From: Arenicola marina
Taxonomy: Eukaryota; Annelida; Polychaeta; Arenicolidae
Length of the DNA: 64,000 bases
NCBI GenBank assembly: GCA_964019135.1
Contig: OZ025263.1
Span: 38,341,638 to 38,405,637, forward strand
Direction: 5' to 3'
Position numbers and translations under genes: made by a program
Notes under the pieces: generated by a model
The model's database searches: none
Told to the model about the DNA's origin: nothing
Seen by the model: only the letters and a program-made list of their open reading frames with translations
In this document: in pieces, positions 11,393 through 24,527 of the stretch
How the letters are laid out: the number at the start of each line of letters is the position of its first letter
Numbering within the stretch: the stretch's first letter is position 1

Positions 11393-11759
11393 TGTATTTT
11401 CGCACAACTGTTTGGTATAAAATACGTTGTCCCTTTGTAGCAAGGAGCTGTTGATATTTATACCCACGCGGTCTTGAGATACCGTGCTTGCAACTGTCAG
11501 CTCTCACATGCTGACGTGTAGTTTTCACATGTATAAGCTTTACATTTGCATACTCACGATTGGCTTCCGACATTTTTCGTTTCATTTTACGAGGTGAAAA
11601 TATACTCATAATATTAATGCTTTAAGCGCATTGGTGACAGCCACTCGTTAATACGAATAACTGGTATATGGTGTATTGAGCTCATGTCTCGATAGGTTCG
11701 TAGCGTGATTTTGGCACGAGCGGTACGGTAAGCGGACCATTATTTTCGTGACTTGTCAC

Positions 11760-13440
11760 GCAGACCACTCCTTTCGTTTCCCTTGACATTTTACATCGAC
11801 GTGATACGACTGAATAAGGGTGGGGGAGGGGGGAGGGGGGTCGCACGGAGACAACTCCTTTCGTCCCAATGGACATTTTACATCGACGTGATACGACTGA
11901 ATAAGGGTGGGGGAGGGGGGAGGGGGGTCGCACGGAGACAACTCCTTTCGTCCCAATGGACATTTTACATCGACGTGATACGACTGAATAAGGGTGGGGG
12001 AGGGGGGAGGGGGGTCGCACGGAGACAACTCCTTTCGTCCCAATTGACATTTTACATCGACGTGATACGACTGAATAAGGGTGGGGGAGGGGGGAGGGGG
12101 GTCGCACGGAGACAACTCCTTTCGTCCCAATGGACATTTTACATCGACGTGATACGACTGAATAAGGGTGGGGGAGGGGGGAGGGGGGTCGCACGGAGAC
12201 AACTCCTTTCGTCCCAATTGACATTTTACATCGACGTGATACGACTGAATAAGGGTGGGGGAGGGGGGAGGGGGGTCGCACGGAGACAACTCCTTTCGTC
12301 CCAATTGACATTTTACATCGACGTGATACGACTGAATAAGGGTGGGGGAGGGGGGAGGGGGGTCGCACGGAGACAACTCCTTTCGTCCCAATTGACATTT
12401 TACATCGACGTGATATGATTGAATAAGGGTGTGTGTGGGGGGGGGGGTCGCACGGAGACAACTCCTTTCGTCCCAATTGACATTTTACATCGACGTGATA
12501 CGACTGAATAAGGGTGGGGGAGGGGGGAGGGGGGTCGCACGGAGACCACTCCTTTCGTCCCAATTGACATTTTACATCGACGTGATACGACTGAATAAGG
12601 GTGGGGGAGGGGGGAGGGGGGTCGCACGGAGACCACTCCTTTCGTCCCAATTGACATTTTACATCGACGTGATATGATTGAATAAGGGTGTGTGTGGGGG
12701 GGGGGGGGAGCGCACGGAGACCACTCCTTTCGTCCCAATGGACCTTTTACATCGACGTGATATGATTGAATAAGGGTGTGTGTGGGGGGGGGGGGGGGGT
12801 CGCACGGAGACAACTCCTTTCGTCCCAATTGACATTTTACATCGACGTGATACGACTGAATAAGGGTGGGGAAGGGGGGAGGGGGGTCGCACGGAGACCA
12901 CTCCTTTCGTCCCAATTGACATTTTACATCGACGTGATATGATTGAATAAGGGTGTGTGTGGGGGTGGGGGGGGGGGGTCGCACGGAGACCACTCCTTTC
13001 GTCCCAATTGACATTTTACATAGACGTGATATGATTGAATACGGGTGTGTGGGGGGGGGGGTCGCACGGAGACCACTCCTTTCGTCCCAATTGACATTTT
13101 ACATCGACGTGATATGATTGAATAAGGGTGTGTGTGTGGGGGGGGTCGCACGGAGACCACTCCTTTCGTCCCAATGGACATTTTACATCGACGTGATATG
13201 ATTGAATAAGGGTGTGTGTGGGGGGGGGGGGGGGTCGCACGGAGACCACTCCTTTCGTCCCAATGGACATTTTACATCGACGTGATATGATTTAATAAGG
13301 GGGTGTGTGTGGGGGGGGGGGGGTCGCACGGAGACCACTCCTTTCGTCCCAATTGACATTTTACATCGACGTGATATGATTGAATAAGGGTGTGTGTGGG
13401 GGGGGGGGGGGCGCACGGAGACCACTCCTTTCGTTCCCCT
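11760..13440. repeat. 87-bp G-rich satellite, about 19 copies
   Basis: Unit: TCGCACGGAGACAACTCCTT then TCGTCCCAATTGACATTTTA, then CATCGACGTGATACGACTGA, then ATAAGGGTGGGGGA and a run of G. The spacing 11841 to 11928 gives 87 bp. Two subfamilies alternate in blocks, GGGTGGGGGAGGGGGG (proximal) and GGGTGTGTGTGGGGGGG (distal). Each unit has four or more G-runs on the + strand, able in principle to form a G-quadruplex. Long open frames across it on both strands are by-products of the repeat. The array begins about 90 bp beyond the LINE. Confidence 0.93.
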
Positions 13441-13735
13441 TGACGCGGGGAGGGGTTGCATGACAGAAGAGGGTGGTCGTCGGGGAAGGGGTTCATGAAG
13501 GAGGGTGATTGTGGGGAAGGGGTGGATGGCAGAGGGAGGTCGTTGTGGGGAGGGGGGGCGTGACGGAGGAGGACGGTTGGGGGGGGGGGTGCATGACGGA
13601 GGTGGGTGGTTGTAGGGTGGGGTGCGTGACGGAGCAGGATGATTGGGAGGAAGGGTGCATGAAGGGAGGGGGTGTTTGACGCAGGAAGGGGTTTGTTGGG
13701 ACGGGGTGCATGGTGGAGGTGGGTGGTTGTGGGGG
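13441..13735. repeat. About 33-bp G-rich minisatellite
   Basis: About nine imperfect units resemble GGAGGTGGGTGGTTGTGGGG then AGGGGTGCATGAC. It abuts the 87-bp satellite, from which it may be separately derived. Confidence 0.75.
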
Positions 13736-15355
13736 GCGTAGGACCCAATAACACATAATGTTGAGATTTTTTTATTTCGATTCTTCGCAGTCAAGCATGG
13801 ATCCGGTGCGTAGGATATTCTCATTATGCCATTTGTAACTTTACTTCGGGTATCACATTCAAGGCTTCCATGTATCACAAAATGCGACTATACTGCAATG
13901 CTGTTGCCATAGCCATTTGATTGGTTCGGTTTTGTGCAGGATTGGTCAACTATTATTTCCAATGCAATGTTGGCTGCAATTTTCAACCGCTTACTTGTGG
14001 GCGTATCATCCGTGCTCAGACAGCGTTTGTTTCTGCAGAAGTACGTTACAGCATTGTAATAGGACGCCTCATCCTGCTGTGGCGTCCGATTCATATAACT
14101 AAGTTAGCAGGAGGTAGCGAGTTGTATCATTAGGCGTGTACGTCAGGAATACGGGCAGATCCAGCCCGGAAATGCTATGTCAAAAGACCTTTCATCTGCT
14201 GTAGGTATCTGTGAATAAAAAAAAAAGTGGAACATTTTCATTGAAAAACTATGTCGAAGCAATACTCAATATTTCTACTGCCGGATTAATGCAGCAAAGC
14301 ATTACAGTATATAATTAATTATAGTGATGTTTTCATGTGTCAGGAATAGCCATAGATGCGATAATAACAAATAACCATCAGTTTCCATACGTCTTATGAC
14401 TGTAGGGCGTGTTCTATGGTCTTATGTATACGACATCGCCGTTCGACTAGCTAGGTTATGGTTACGGTAAGTGATTATGGAAAGAGGCTGGAGTTATGTG
14501 CTGGCAATGGGTTATGGGTTATGGGTTCGAGTTATGGGGTAAGGAGGTGATGGATTATGGTTAGGGTTAAGAGAAAAGGGTCAAATGTTAGGGTACGCAG
14601 AACGTAGTCACTTAGCATATAGAACGGCGATGAGAAAAAATGAGACCCTGACATAAGTCTGCTCTGAACTTGCCCACAATATTAAGGAATCCTTATCCTA
14701 TTCGGTTCCGAACTTTACCGGCAACTGTCAACAACCAGAAGCGTAAAATGTTGCTTTACAGTGATTCCGAATGAGTGATATCAATTAATATCTAGTCGAT
14801 AGATATGAGACTACACATGATATATTACTTTCTCACCCGAACTCGTATTTAAAACTTGTGTTCGAAGACGAGGTACGAAATTTCAGTTAGACGATACTCC
14901 CCTTTTAGTGCGTCCAGCTCCAGAAGCCCGCAGTTTCTGGTCGTTAGCACCTGCAAAACTAAAGGCATACCATGAATATAAGTGACACTCGTCAGGCCTT
15001 TTACCGAGACATTCCTTCACTGTCGCGTTATGAGGATCGTACCATTAACATTTAGCGAGCTCGTGACCCATGGCATGATCCATTACTCTGTGCCATATGT
15101 ATAGAACATTACAGTATGATCTAATACTTCATCCCGTATATCTGAGACTATAGCAGGATATTTTTTACTGTCATGATGTGTCTCATTTAAAAATGGTTAA
15201 CGAGCTCTATTTACTGCAATGTTGTAAAGGATTCCTTGTAGTTCCTACCACCGCCGCAAAGTCCCCAAGTCCTGGTCGTCTTTGGCCGCTAGCCTCTGCA
15301 ATGCTGAATGAATAACACGATCATTAGATTAACTTTACTGGTCTTTTATCGAAAC
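13736..15355. other. Intergenic stretch with a GGTTA-rich patch and a diverged duplication
   Basis: No gene is recognised. At 14495-14600 there is an irregular GGGTTATGGGTTATGGG / GGTTAGGGTT patch, weakly telomere-like. Two diverged copies of one segment occur at about 14915-15030 and 15240-15375 (shared CTGGTCGT, then CCTTTTACCGAGACATT against TCTTTTATCGAAACATT). The second copy runs into the 28-bp array. Confidence 0.5.
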
Positions 15356-18300
15356 ATTTCTTCACTGATCCACTGTCCTTCTGGATACCTACCTGATTCG
15401 CTTTCTTTCTGGATGCCCACCTTATTCACTCTCCATCTGGATACCCACCTGATCCACTCTCCTTCTGGATACCCACCTGATCCACTGTCCTTCTAGATAC
15501 CCTCCTTATTCACTCTCCTTCTGGATACCCACCTGATTCACTGTCCTTCTGGATACCCACTTCATCCACTGTCCTTCTGGATATCCACCTGATTTACTTT
15601 TTTTTCTGGATACCCACCTCATCCACTGTCCTGGATACCCACATCATCCACTGTCCTTCAGGATACCCACATCATTCACTGTCCTTCTTGATACCCACCT
15701 GATTCACTTTTCTTCTTGATACTCACCTGATCCACTCTCCTTCTGGATACCCACCTGATTCACTGTCCTTCTGGATACCCACCTAATTGACTTTCTTTCT
15801 GGATACCCACCTGATCCACTGTCCTTCTGGATACCCACCTGATTCACTTTTCTTCTGGATAGCCATCTCATCCACTGTCCTTCTGGATACCCACCTGATT
15901 CACTTTTCTTCTTGATACTCACCTGATCCACCTTCCTTCTGGATACCCACCTGATTCACTTTCTTTCTGGATACCCACCTGATCCACTGTCCTTCTAGAT
16001 ACCCTCCTTATTTACTCTCCTTCTGGATACCCACCTCATCCACTGTCCTTCTGGATACCCGCCTTATCCAATGTCCTTCTGGATACCCACCTGATTCACT
16101 GTCCTTCTGGATACCCACCTCATTCCCTGTCCTTCTGGATACCCACCTGATTCACTATCCTTCTAGATACCCACCTGATTCACTTTTCTTCTTGATACTC
16201 ACCTGATCCACTCTCCTTCTGGATACCCACCTGATTCACTTTCTTTCTGGATACCCACCTCATCCACTCTCCTTCTGGATGCCCACCTGATTCGCTTTCC
16301 TTCTGGATGCCCACTTGATATACTTTCCTTCTCGATACCCACCTGATCCAATCTCCTCGATACCCACCTGATTCACTGTTCTTCTGGATAGCCACCTGAT
16401 CCATTGTCCTTCTAGATACCCACCTGATTCACTCTCCTTCTTGATACCCGCCTGATCCACTGTCCTTCTGGATACCCACCTGATTCACTGTCCTTCTTCA
16501 CACCCACTTGATCCACTGTCCTTCTGGATACCCACCTGATTCACTGTCCTTCAGGATGATCACCTGATCCACTATCCTTCTGGATACCCACCTGATTCAC
16601 TGTCCTTCTGGATACCTACCTGATTCGCTTTCTTTCTGGATGCCCACCTTATTCACTCTCCATCTGGATACCCACCTGATCCACTCTCCTTCTGGATACC
16701 CACCTGATCCACTGTCCTTCTAGGTACCCTCCTTATTCACTCTCCTTCTGGATACCCACCTGATTCACTGTCCTTCTGGATACCCACCTCATCCACTGTC
16801 CTTCTGGATACCCACCAGATTTACTTTTTTTTCTGGATACCCACCTCATCCACTGTCCTGGATACCCACATCATCCACTGTCCTTCAGGATACCCACATC
16901 ATTCACTGTCCTTCTTGATACCCACCTGATTCACTTTTCTTCTTGATACTCACCTGATCCACTCTCCTTCTGGATACCCACCTGATTCACTGTCCTTCTG
17001 GATACCCACCTAATTGACTTTCTTTCTGGATACCCACCTGATCCACTGTCCTTCTGGATACCCACCTGATTCACTTTTCTTCTGGATAGCCATCTCATCC
17101 ACTGTCCTTCTGGATACCCACCTGATTCACTTTTCTTCTTGATACTCACCTGATCCACCCTCCTTCTGGATACCCACCTGATTCACTTTCTTTCTGGATA
17201 CCCACCTGATCCACTGTCCTTCTAGATACCCTCCTTATTCACTCTCCTTCTGGATACCCACCTCATTCACTGTCCTTCTGGATACCCGCCTGATTCACTG
17301 TCCTTCTGGATACCCACCTTATCCACTGTCCTTCTGGATACCCACCTGATTCACTGTCCTTCTGGATACCCACCTCATTCACTGTCCTTCTGGATACCCA
17401 CCTGATTCACTGTCCTTCTAGATACCCACCTGATTCACTTTTCTTCTTGATACTCACCTGATCCACTCTCCTTCTGGATACCCACCTGATTCACTTTCTT
17501 TCTGGATACCCACCTCATCCACTCTCCTTCTGGATGCCCACCTGATTCACTTTCCTTCTGGATGCCCACTTGATTTACTTTCCTTCTCGATACCCACCTG
17601 ATCCAATCTCCTCGATACCCACCTGATTCACTGTTCTTCTGGATAGCCACCTGATCCATTGTCCTTCTAGATACCCACCTGATTCACTGTCCTTCTTGAT
17701 ACCCGCCTGATCCACTGTCCTTCTGGATACCCACCTGATTCACTGTCCTTCTTCACACCCACTTGATCCACTGTCGTTCCGGGTGCCCACCTGATCCACT
17801 GTCCTTCTGGATACCCACCTGATTCACTGTCCTTCTGGATACCCACCTGATTCACTGTCCTTCAGGATGATCACCTGATCCACTATCCTTCTGGATACCA
17901 ACCTGATTCACTGTCCTTCTGGATACCTACCTGATTCGCTTTCTTTCTGGATGCCCACCTCCCCCACTGTCCGTCTGGATACCCACCTGATTCGCTGTCC
18001 TTCTTGATACCCACCTGATCCACTGTCTTTCTGGATACCCACCTGATTCAGAAGATCTTTCTTGATACCCACCTCATCCACTCTCCTTCTGGATTTCACC
18101 TGATCCACTGTCCTTCTGGATACTCACCTGATCCACTTTTCTTCTGGATAGCCACCTGATCCACTGTCCTTCTGGATACCCACCTGATCGACCCTCCTTC
18201 TGGATACCCACCTGATCCACTGTCCTTCTGGATACCCACCTTATCCACTGTTCTTCTGGATACCCACCTCATCCACTGTCCTTCTGGATACCCACCTCAT

Positions 18301-20035
18301 CCACTGTCCTTCTGGATACCCACCTGATTCACTGTTCTTCTTGATACCCACCTGATCCACTGTCCTTCTGGGTACCCACCTGATTTACTTTTTTTCTGGA
18401 TACCCACCTCATCCACTATCCTGGATACCCACATCATCCACTGTCCTTCAAGATACCCACATCATCCACTGTCCTTCAGGATACCCACCTGATCCACTGT
18501 CCTTCTGGATACCCACCTGATCCACTCCCCTTCTGGATACCCACCTGATTCACTTTCCGTCTGGATACCCACCTGATTCACTGTCTTTCTGGATACCCAC
18601 CTGATCCACTTTTCTTCTTGATACCCACCTGATTCACTGTCATTCTGGATACCCACCTGATTCACTGTCCTTCTTGACACCCACCTGATCCACTGTTCTT
18701 CTGGATACCCACCTGATTCACTGTCCTTCTTGATAGCCACCTGATCCACTGTCCTTCTGGATACCCACCTGGTTCACTTTCCTTCTTGATACCCACCTCA
18801 TCCACTGATCTTCTGGATACCTACCTGATTCACTGTCCTTCTGGATACCCACCTGATTCACTGTTCTTCTTGATACCCACCTGATCGACTGTCCTTCTGG
18901 ATAACCACCTTATCCACTGTCCTGGATACCCACATCACCCACTGTCCTTCAGGGTACCCACATACCCCACTGTCCTTCATTATACCCACCTGATCCACTG
19001 TCCTTCTGGATACCCACCTGATACACTCCCCTTCTGGATACCCACCTGATTCACTGTCCTTCTGGATACCCACCTGATCCACTGTCCTTTTTGGTACCCA
19101 CCTGATCCACTTTTTTTCTTGATACCCACCTGATTCACTGTCCTTCTTGACACCCACCTGATCCACGGTTCTTCTGGATGCCCACCTGATCCACTGTCCT
19201 TCTGGATACCCGGCTAATTTACTGTCCTTCTGGATACCCACCTGATTGACTGTCTTTCTTGATACCCACCTAATCCACAGTCTTTCTGGATACCCACCTG
19301 ATTCACTTCTCCTTGTTGATACCCACCTGATCCACTGTCCTTCTGGATACCCACCTGATTCACTGTCCTTCTGGATACCCATCTGATTCACTTTCTTTCT
19401 GGATACCCACATCATCCACTGTTCTTCTGGATACCCACCTGATTCACTCTCCTTCTAGATACCCACCTGATCCACTGCCCTTCTCGACACCCGCCTGATT
19501 CACTGTCATTCTGGATACCCACCTAATTCACTGTCCCTCTGGATACCTACCTGATTCACTGTCATTCTGGATACCCTCCTGATCCACTGTCCTTCTGGAT
19601 ACCCACCTGATCCACTGTCCTTTTTGGTACCCACCTGATCCACTTTTCTTCTTGATACCCACCTGATTCACTGTCTTTCTTGACACCCACCTGATCCACG
19701 GGTCTTCTGGATGCCCACCTGATCCACTGTCCTTCTGGATACCCGGCTAATTTACTGTCCTTCTGGATACCCACCTGATTGACTGTCTTTCTTGATACCC
19801 ACCTGATTCACAGTCTTTCTGGATACCCACCTGATTCACTTCTCCTTCTTGATACCCACCTGATCCACTGTCCTTCTGGATACCCACCTGCTTCATAGTC
19901 CTTCTGGATACCCATCTGATTCACTTTCTGCATACCCACCTGATCCACTGTTCTTCTGGATACTCTCCTGATTCACTGTCTTTCTTGATACCCACCTGAT
20001 CCACAGTCTTGCTGGATACCCACCTGATCCATTTC
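15356..20035. repeat. 28-bp minisatellite, about 165 copies
   Basis: Consensus CTGATTCACTGTCCTTCTGG then ATACCCAC, repeated for 4.7 kb with substitutions and small indels. The unit has no stop codon in any - strand frame, so open frames of up to 185 codons appear. These are not supported as genes. Segments about 1.23-1.25 kb apart are nearly identical (15704-15931 against 16931-17158; 16180-16404 against 17435-17659), showing a large internal duplication that has since differed by one unit. Confidence 0.95.
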
Positions 20036-20284
20036 TCCTTCATCATACGACCCAAGTTACGCAATGAGAAGACTTGAAACAAAGAGTAAACCTGTGCGTT
20101 ATCAACAAGATGGGCCATTTAATCTTAAATCTTCACATTGGCCTACAACCGAAATAACGGTATTTTAGATTGAATGTTCATTTGCCACTATATTTCGTTT
20201 GTATGACGATCTCTTTTCAAATTTCAAACAAAGGAATTACGTTCCATTTGGCCCCCATTGTTACAATATAGACAATTTTTCTTG

Positions 20285-20878
20285 CTACATTGCTGACACT
20301 TGTTGCTTGCATATACACGCATTACGTCATATGCTACTGGGCCAGCCAGTGGCTATATGTGGGTCGATATTACACACATATGGTGCAATTTTTCTTCATT
20401 ATTTTAGAATAAACAAAATACTTTAGCGTGTTTTAGCGGACTTCGACTTCATATATATATATACTTTTTTTTGTTAGGCCAGCGCGCGGTTAGTTTTCCA
20501 AAATATATATAGAGGCGCGGCTGGTATAATAAATCGCCAGACTCGGTTGAGACCGACAATCATTTCTTAATTACTAGTCATTGCCGACTGTTCTTGATTG
20601 CATACACGCATTAAACCATGCTACGAGACCATGCAGCGCATGTAGTGGCTGCTATATATATATATATGTGGGTCGATATTACACTTATGGTGCATTCACT
20701 TTATTATTTTAAGATCAACAAAATACTACAGCGTGTTTTATCGGGCTTCTACTTCCGATGATATATATCTATGTATATGTATATATTTATATAAAAAGGT
20801 GTTTTGTTTTATACACCGGCGCGCAGTTTTCCAAATATATAGACGTGCGACTGACGTAATAAATCACCAGACTAAAGA
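20285..20878. repeat. Diverged tandem duplication, about 300 bp
   Basis: Copies at about 20285-20550 and 20582-20878 share GTGGGTCGATATTACAC, TAGCGTGTTTTAGCGG-like and AATAAATCRCCAGACT blocks, with AT dinucleotide runs between. Nothing coding was recognised in 20036-21290. Confidence 0.75.
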
Positions 20879-21297
20879 CTAATCTGATGTTTTGGAAGTT
20901 AAATGAAAATTAAATTAGCAATGTCGTGAAGAACCGCTATATCGTATTTGGCTTTATTTTATTATAATGCAGTTTTTAGTTTAAATCGGATGTCCGGAAT
21001 TACAGGTACAGATCTGTAAATTTAATTCATGAACGCATTCAAGTAAATACCAGCAATATAGCTAGCTTATATATGGTATGTGCGGCAGCAACGAATGCGT
21101 TTGCACCAACCTGATTCTAGCCGATCTGAAAGATATTGTTTATTTTTAAGGAAAAAATAAATATCCTGAAATTTGTGTTCCCACTTTTCCCACTTGTCGC
21201 TTTCTTCCATCTTAAGGCAATTGTAAATCTATGTCGGTAGTCTGGTTGTACGTGCCACGCGCGCTCCTGATACTGCAAATGATCCACTGATCAGGGG

Positions 21298-21975
21298 GTG
21301 CAAAATCTCATGGGAACTGGGAACGGATGGTATTGCGCATGCGCGAAGCGCTACTGCGCACGCGCTGTGGTAGGGGGTGCATCTTTCCACGGGATGCATT
21401 ATCCCACGTCACACCGGCCGGACACATTTTCATGGCAAGTGTGGCATGAAATAGTGTCCGGCTATGAAATCGTGTCCGGCCGGACCAAATTTCATAGCAC
21501 GGTAACATGAAATTTTGGCCACCGTGAGAAAGTGTCCGCGTATTTTTTATAATATATATGAATAGCAGGAGAAAAAACAGGACAAAAAACGGGACAAAAA
21601 ACAAACAAACGGGACCTTAGTGCAGTAATGAGAGGGGGCAAGGGGCAAGAGGTAGTCGTGTTTATTTTGCGGGTCGGACACATTTTCATGGCTGTGATCG
21701 GCTCCATGACAATCGGTCCGCCCCTATCAGAAAACCCATACATCATCAGAAAGAGTCATTTGGCGGATCGGAGACCTTTTCATGGCTGTGATCGACTCTA
21801 TGAAAAATACGCATGCGCACTACGGCCCGGACACAATTTCATGGCGGACGCGTTTTCATATCACACCGGATCCGGCGACCAGTGCAGCGGGAACGGCGCG
21901 TCACCTATCGGACAAGTTTAAAATACCGATGACCTTGACCTAAGCGCTTGCGTGGAAAATACCTAGCACCAGGGG
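21298..21975. repeat. Degenerate repeats with GGACACATTTTCATGGC
   Basis: The motif GGACACATTTTCATGGC or close variants, in both orientations, recurs at about 21420, 21460, 21520, 21690, 21770 and 21828. This looks like the remains of an inverted-repeat mobile element. The 3' part (GCGTCACCTATCGG and CGATGACCTTGACCTA) is shared with 24468-24520. Confidence 0.55.
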
Positions 21976-22262
21976 CTGCGTACCGGAGCACGATCGACGG
22001 CAGCGAACATTTTTGGTCACTTCGAACTTGCTACGGTACGACATTGGTCACATCGAACTATTTCCATTTGCTGCGGGGATAACCACCAAATATCCTTACT
22101 TTGGAAATACCCGCACAATCTAAATGGTGTAAAATATTGATAAATAAAAGATAATTATAAAGCATCGATATTTACGGGTTATCCCCACTTATCTGAGAAG
22201 AATCGTCGTTCAGAGTTTAAAGTTATCATGCGGTTCGCGGCGGTCGATCGTGCTCTGGTACG
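21975..22262. mobile_element. MITE-like element with GGAGCACGATCGAC inverted termini, copy 1
   Basis: Left terminus CCGGAGCACGATCGACGGC and right terminus GCGGCGGTCGATCGTGCTC are inverted repeats. The similarity continues outward (GGCTGCGTACC / GGTACGTAGCC). There is no ORF. The interior includes GATAATTATAAAGCATCGAT and GGGTTATCCCC. A second, inverted copy lies at 25064-25315. Confidence 0.75.
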
Positions 22263-22304
22263 TAGCCAAGACTCTTGCTGTGCGAGCGAAGCACTCTCTG
22301 CTGT

Positions 22305-23040
22305 AATCCTGTAATCAGTTGACACAGCCCCACAAGAAAATTATTAGCACTCCCCTCTCTGACATATTTCATTAATGGCGGTGCATGAAATTGGTGGGAA
22401 TGCCACTTAGTAATGCTGCACAGTTCTTAATATTTAATATAGATGCATAATATTTTGCACAATTGAGGTTCAATACACTAGGTTTCTAAAACATTCTCTG
22501 TAATCAGTTGACACAGCCCCACAAGAAAATTATTAGCACTCCCCTCTCTGACATATTTCATTAATGGCGGTGCATGAAATGGGTGGGAATGCCACTTAGA
22601 AATGCTGCAGAGTTCTTAATATTTAATATAGATGCATAATATTTTGCACAATTGAAGTTCAATACACTAGGTTTCCACAACATTCCCTGTAATCAGTTGA
22701 CACAGCCCCACAAGAAAATTATTAGCACTCCCCTCTCTGACATATTTCACTAATGGCGGTGCATGAAATGGGTGGGAATGCCACTTAGAAATGCTGCAGA
22801 GTTCTTAATATTTAATATAGATGCATAATATTTTGCACAACTGAAGTTCAATACACTAGGTTTCTATAACAGCCCCTGTAATTGGTTGACACAGCCCCAC
22901 AAGAAAATTATTAGCACTCCCCTCTCTGACATATTTCATTAATGGCCTTGCATGAAATGGTTGGGAATGCCACTTAGAATTGCTGCAGAGTTCTTAATAT
23001 TTAATATAGGTTGACACAGCCCCACAAGAAAATTATTCAG
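22305..23040. repeat. 189-bp satellite, four copies
   Basis: Units start GTAATCAGTTGACACAGCCC at 22311, 22500, 22689 and 22878, exactly 189 bp apart and about 95% alike by eye. A truncated fifth copy follows, and further degenerate copies extend to about 23480. Confidence 0.92.
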
Positions 23041-23479
23041 TGGATAGAACCTTTGAGGAAAATAAGTAACACTCCCCTCTTTGACACATTTTCCTTATGG
23101 CAGTGTATGACAGGGGCTGAGAATTACCCCTCCCCCAGAGAGACATCCTGGACATTGTTTAGGTGGGCATGAAACAATTTTAAGATGCTGCTGAATTTTT
23201 ATTGTTTAATATAGGTGCATAATATCTGACGCAAATGAAGATCCTTCACAATTTTGTTTATAACACTTTCCTGTCTCACACATTTCAGTAATGCTGGTGC
23301 ATGAAAATGGTGCGCAATGCCATTTAGAAATGCTCAGATAGACACTCAGATTGGTTGACAGAGCCTCCCCAAAAAATAAATAAATCTCTGACAAATTTTT
23401 ATTTTATTTTTATTTTTAGCAATGCAAATGCCACTTAGACAACCTGCATGTACCAGCACATGATATTATGCACTGTATA

Positions 23480-24525
23480 ATATCAATATTCTATTGAGGA
23501 TTCCCCTCCCCTCCCCAAGAAAATGATACCCCAGCCCTTGCAATTACTTGTACCATCTTTAATATTTAGTTCATGTACTGAACTGTATGTGTTAAATTTA
23601 TCAATCTATAAACACTTGCTACACTATGCTACATCGTGACAAACTATACTTACACTACATTGTAAAAAAAAACTATGCTTACACTAAAATTTATAATCCT
23701 ATTATCCTAAGATATATTTTGGACCAGTTCAGTTTATGCTTGCACACAATTAAGTAGTCTAATTAAAAAACCAATCCATCTATCCATAGGGCTTGAGGAA
23801 TACCTGCTTGATCATGCAGTAACAATATTTGGTGTTCCATGAGATTATGCCCAGGGTCCAGTTCATCGCTGATGCAGCACTTTAGTACCAAAGATGATGT
23901 GAAAATTGAAGATGTGTAAGTTCTACCGGTACTTATTGATATGGAAAATATTTTTTGGTAAATCATTTAAATATAAATATAAATGAAATGTAATGTATGG
24001 AAAGGAAAACAGTGTATTAATTTTATTTATATAATACAGCAAAGCATTCTTGGGCTTGCAAATATTCAATGCCTAATCTATGTAATGAAATATTGAAAAT
24101 TCTTAATTATAGATTTGATACATATGATATATTAAATTACATATCTCTTCTCAATTGTCTGATACATATTTGCTCAATCCATCATAATTACTTCATATTT
24201 GACAGCTACTCCAAAAAAAAGGATAAACGGTTTGAGAGTTGAGTGGTCTCCCTTTGAGGCCTCCGAAATGGCCCGCAACTGCTTTGGTCTCAAGTGGTTG
24301 TACTCCTTTTCTGATTCTATGTTCAGTTTCACGAGAGCCTTTCGCACATTCACGTACTTGCCGTACAAAAGATCTAAATTCTGGATTCGCTCGTTCATGT
24401 TAACACTGAGTAGAGTAGTGAAAAGAGTATCTTGTATCTCCGCACAGGGGAACCAGTTACGTGGGAGTAGTGCGTCACCTATCGGGCAAGATAGAAATGC
24501 CGTGACCTTGACCTACGCGCAATAC
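23480..24525. other. AT-rich intergenic stretch
   Basis: No gene recognised. A short segment at about 24430-24525 is shared with 21885-21960 and contains TGACCTTGACCTA. Confidence 0.45.
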
Positions 24526-24527
24526 CT

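Larger units (their letters stand above)
5296..11669 (-). mobile_element. L1/Tx1-like LINE with 13-bp target-site duplication
   Basis: The element runs on the - strand. A poly-T run (5309-5336, the poly-A tail) is followed upward by ORF2 pieces: the C-terminal zinc-knuckle region, reverse transcriptase and APE endonuclease. The flanks 5296-5308 and 11657-11669 are both ATAACTGGTATAT, a perfect 13-bp duplication. This shows one retroposition event and implies recent age. No recognisable ORF1 lies between the endonuclease start (11392) and the 5' end, so the copy is probably 5'-truncated or ORF1-less. ORF2 carries one shift of frame between endonuclease and RT, another in the C-terminal third, and a 2.25-kb nested insertion after the RT. 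It is not autonomous. Confidence 0.9.

Noticed and set aside
11682-13270. Open frames of up to 322 codons rich in Pro/His/Tyr on both strands
   Set aside because: By-products of the 87-bp satellite (87 is a multiple of three), with homopolymer runs changing the frame between units.
14495-14600. Telomere-like GGGTTA/TTAGGG patch
   Set aside because: Irregular spacing and only one or two exact TTAGGG; more likely a short decayed simple repeat.
15704-19774. Open frames of 60-185 codons (IQKDSESGGYPEGQW type) on the - strand
   Set aside because: They are produced by a stop-free 28-bp tandem unit; there is no start context, no conservation beyond the repeat, and all three frames are cycled.
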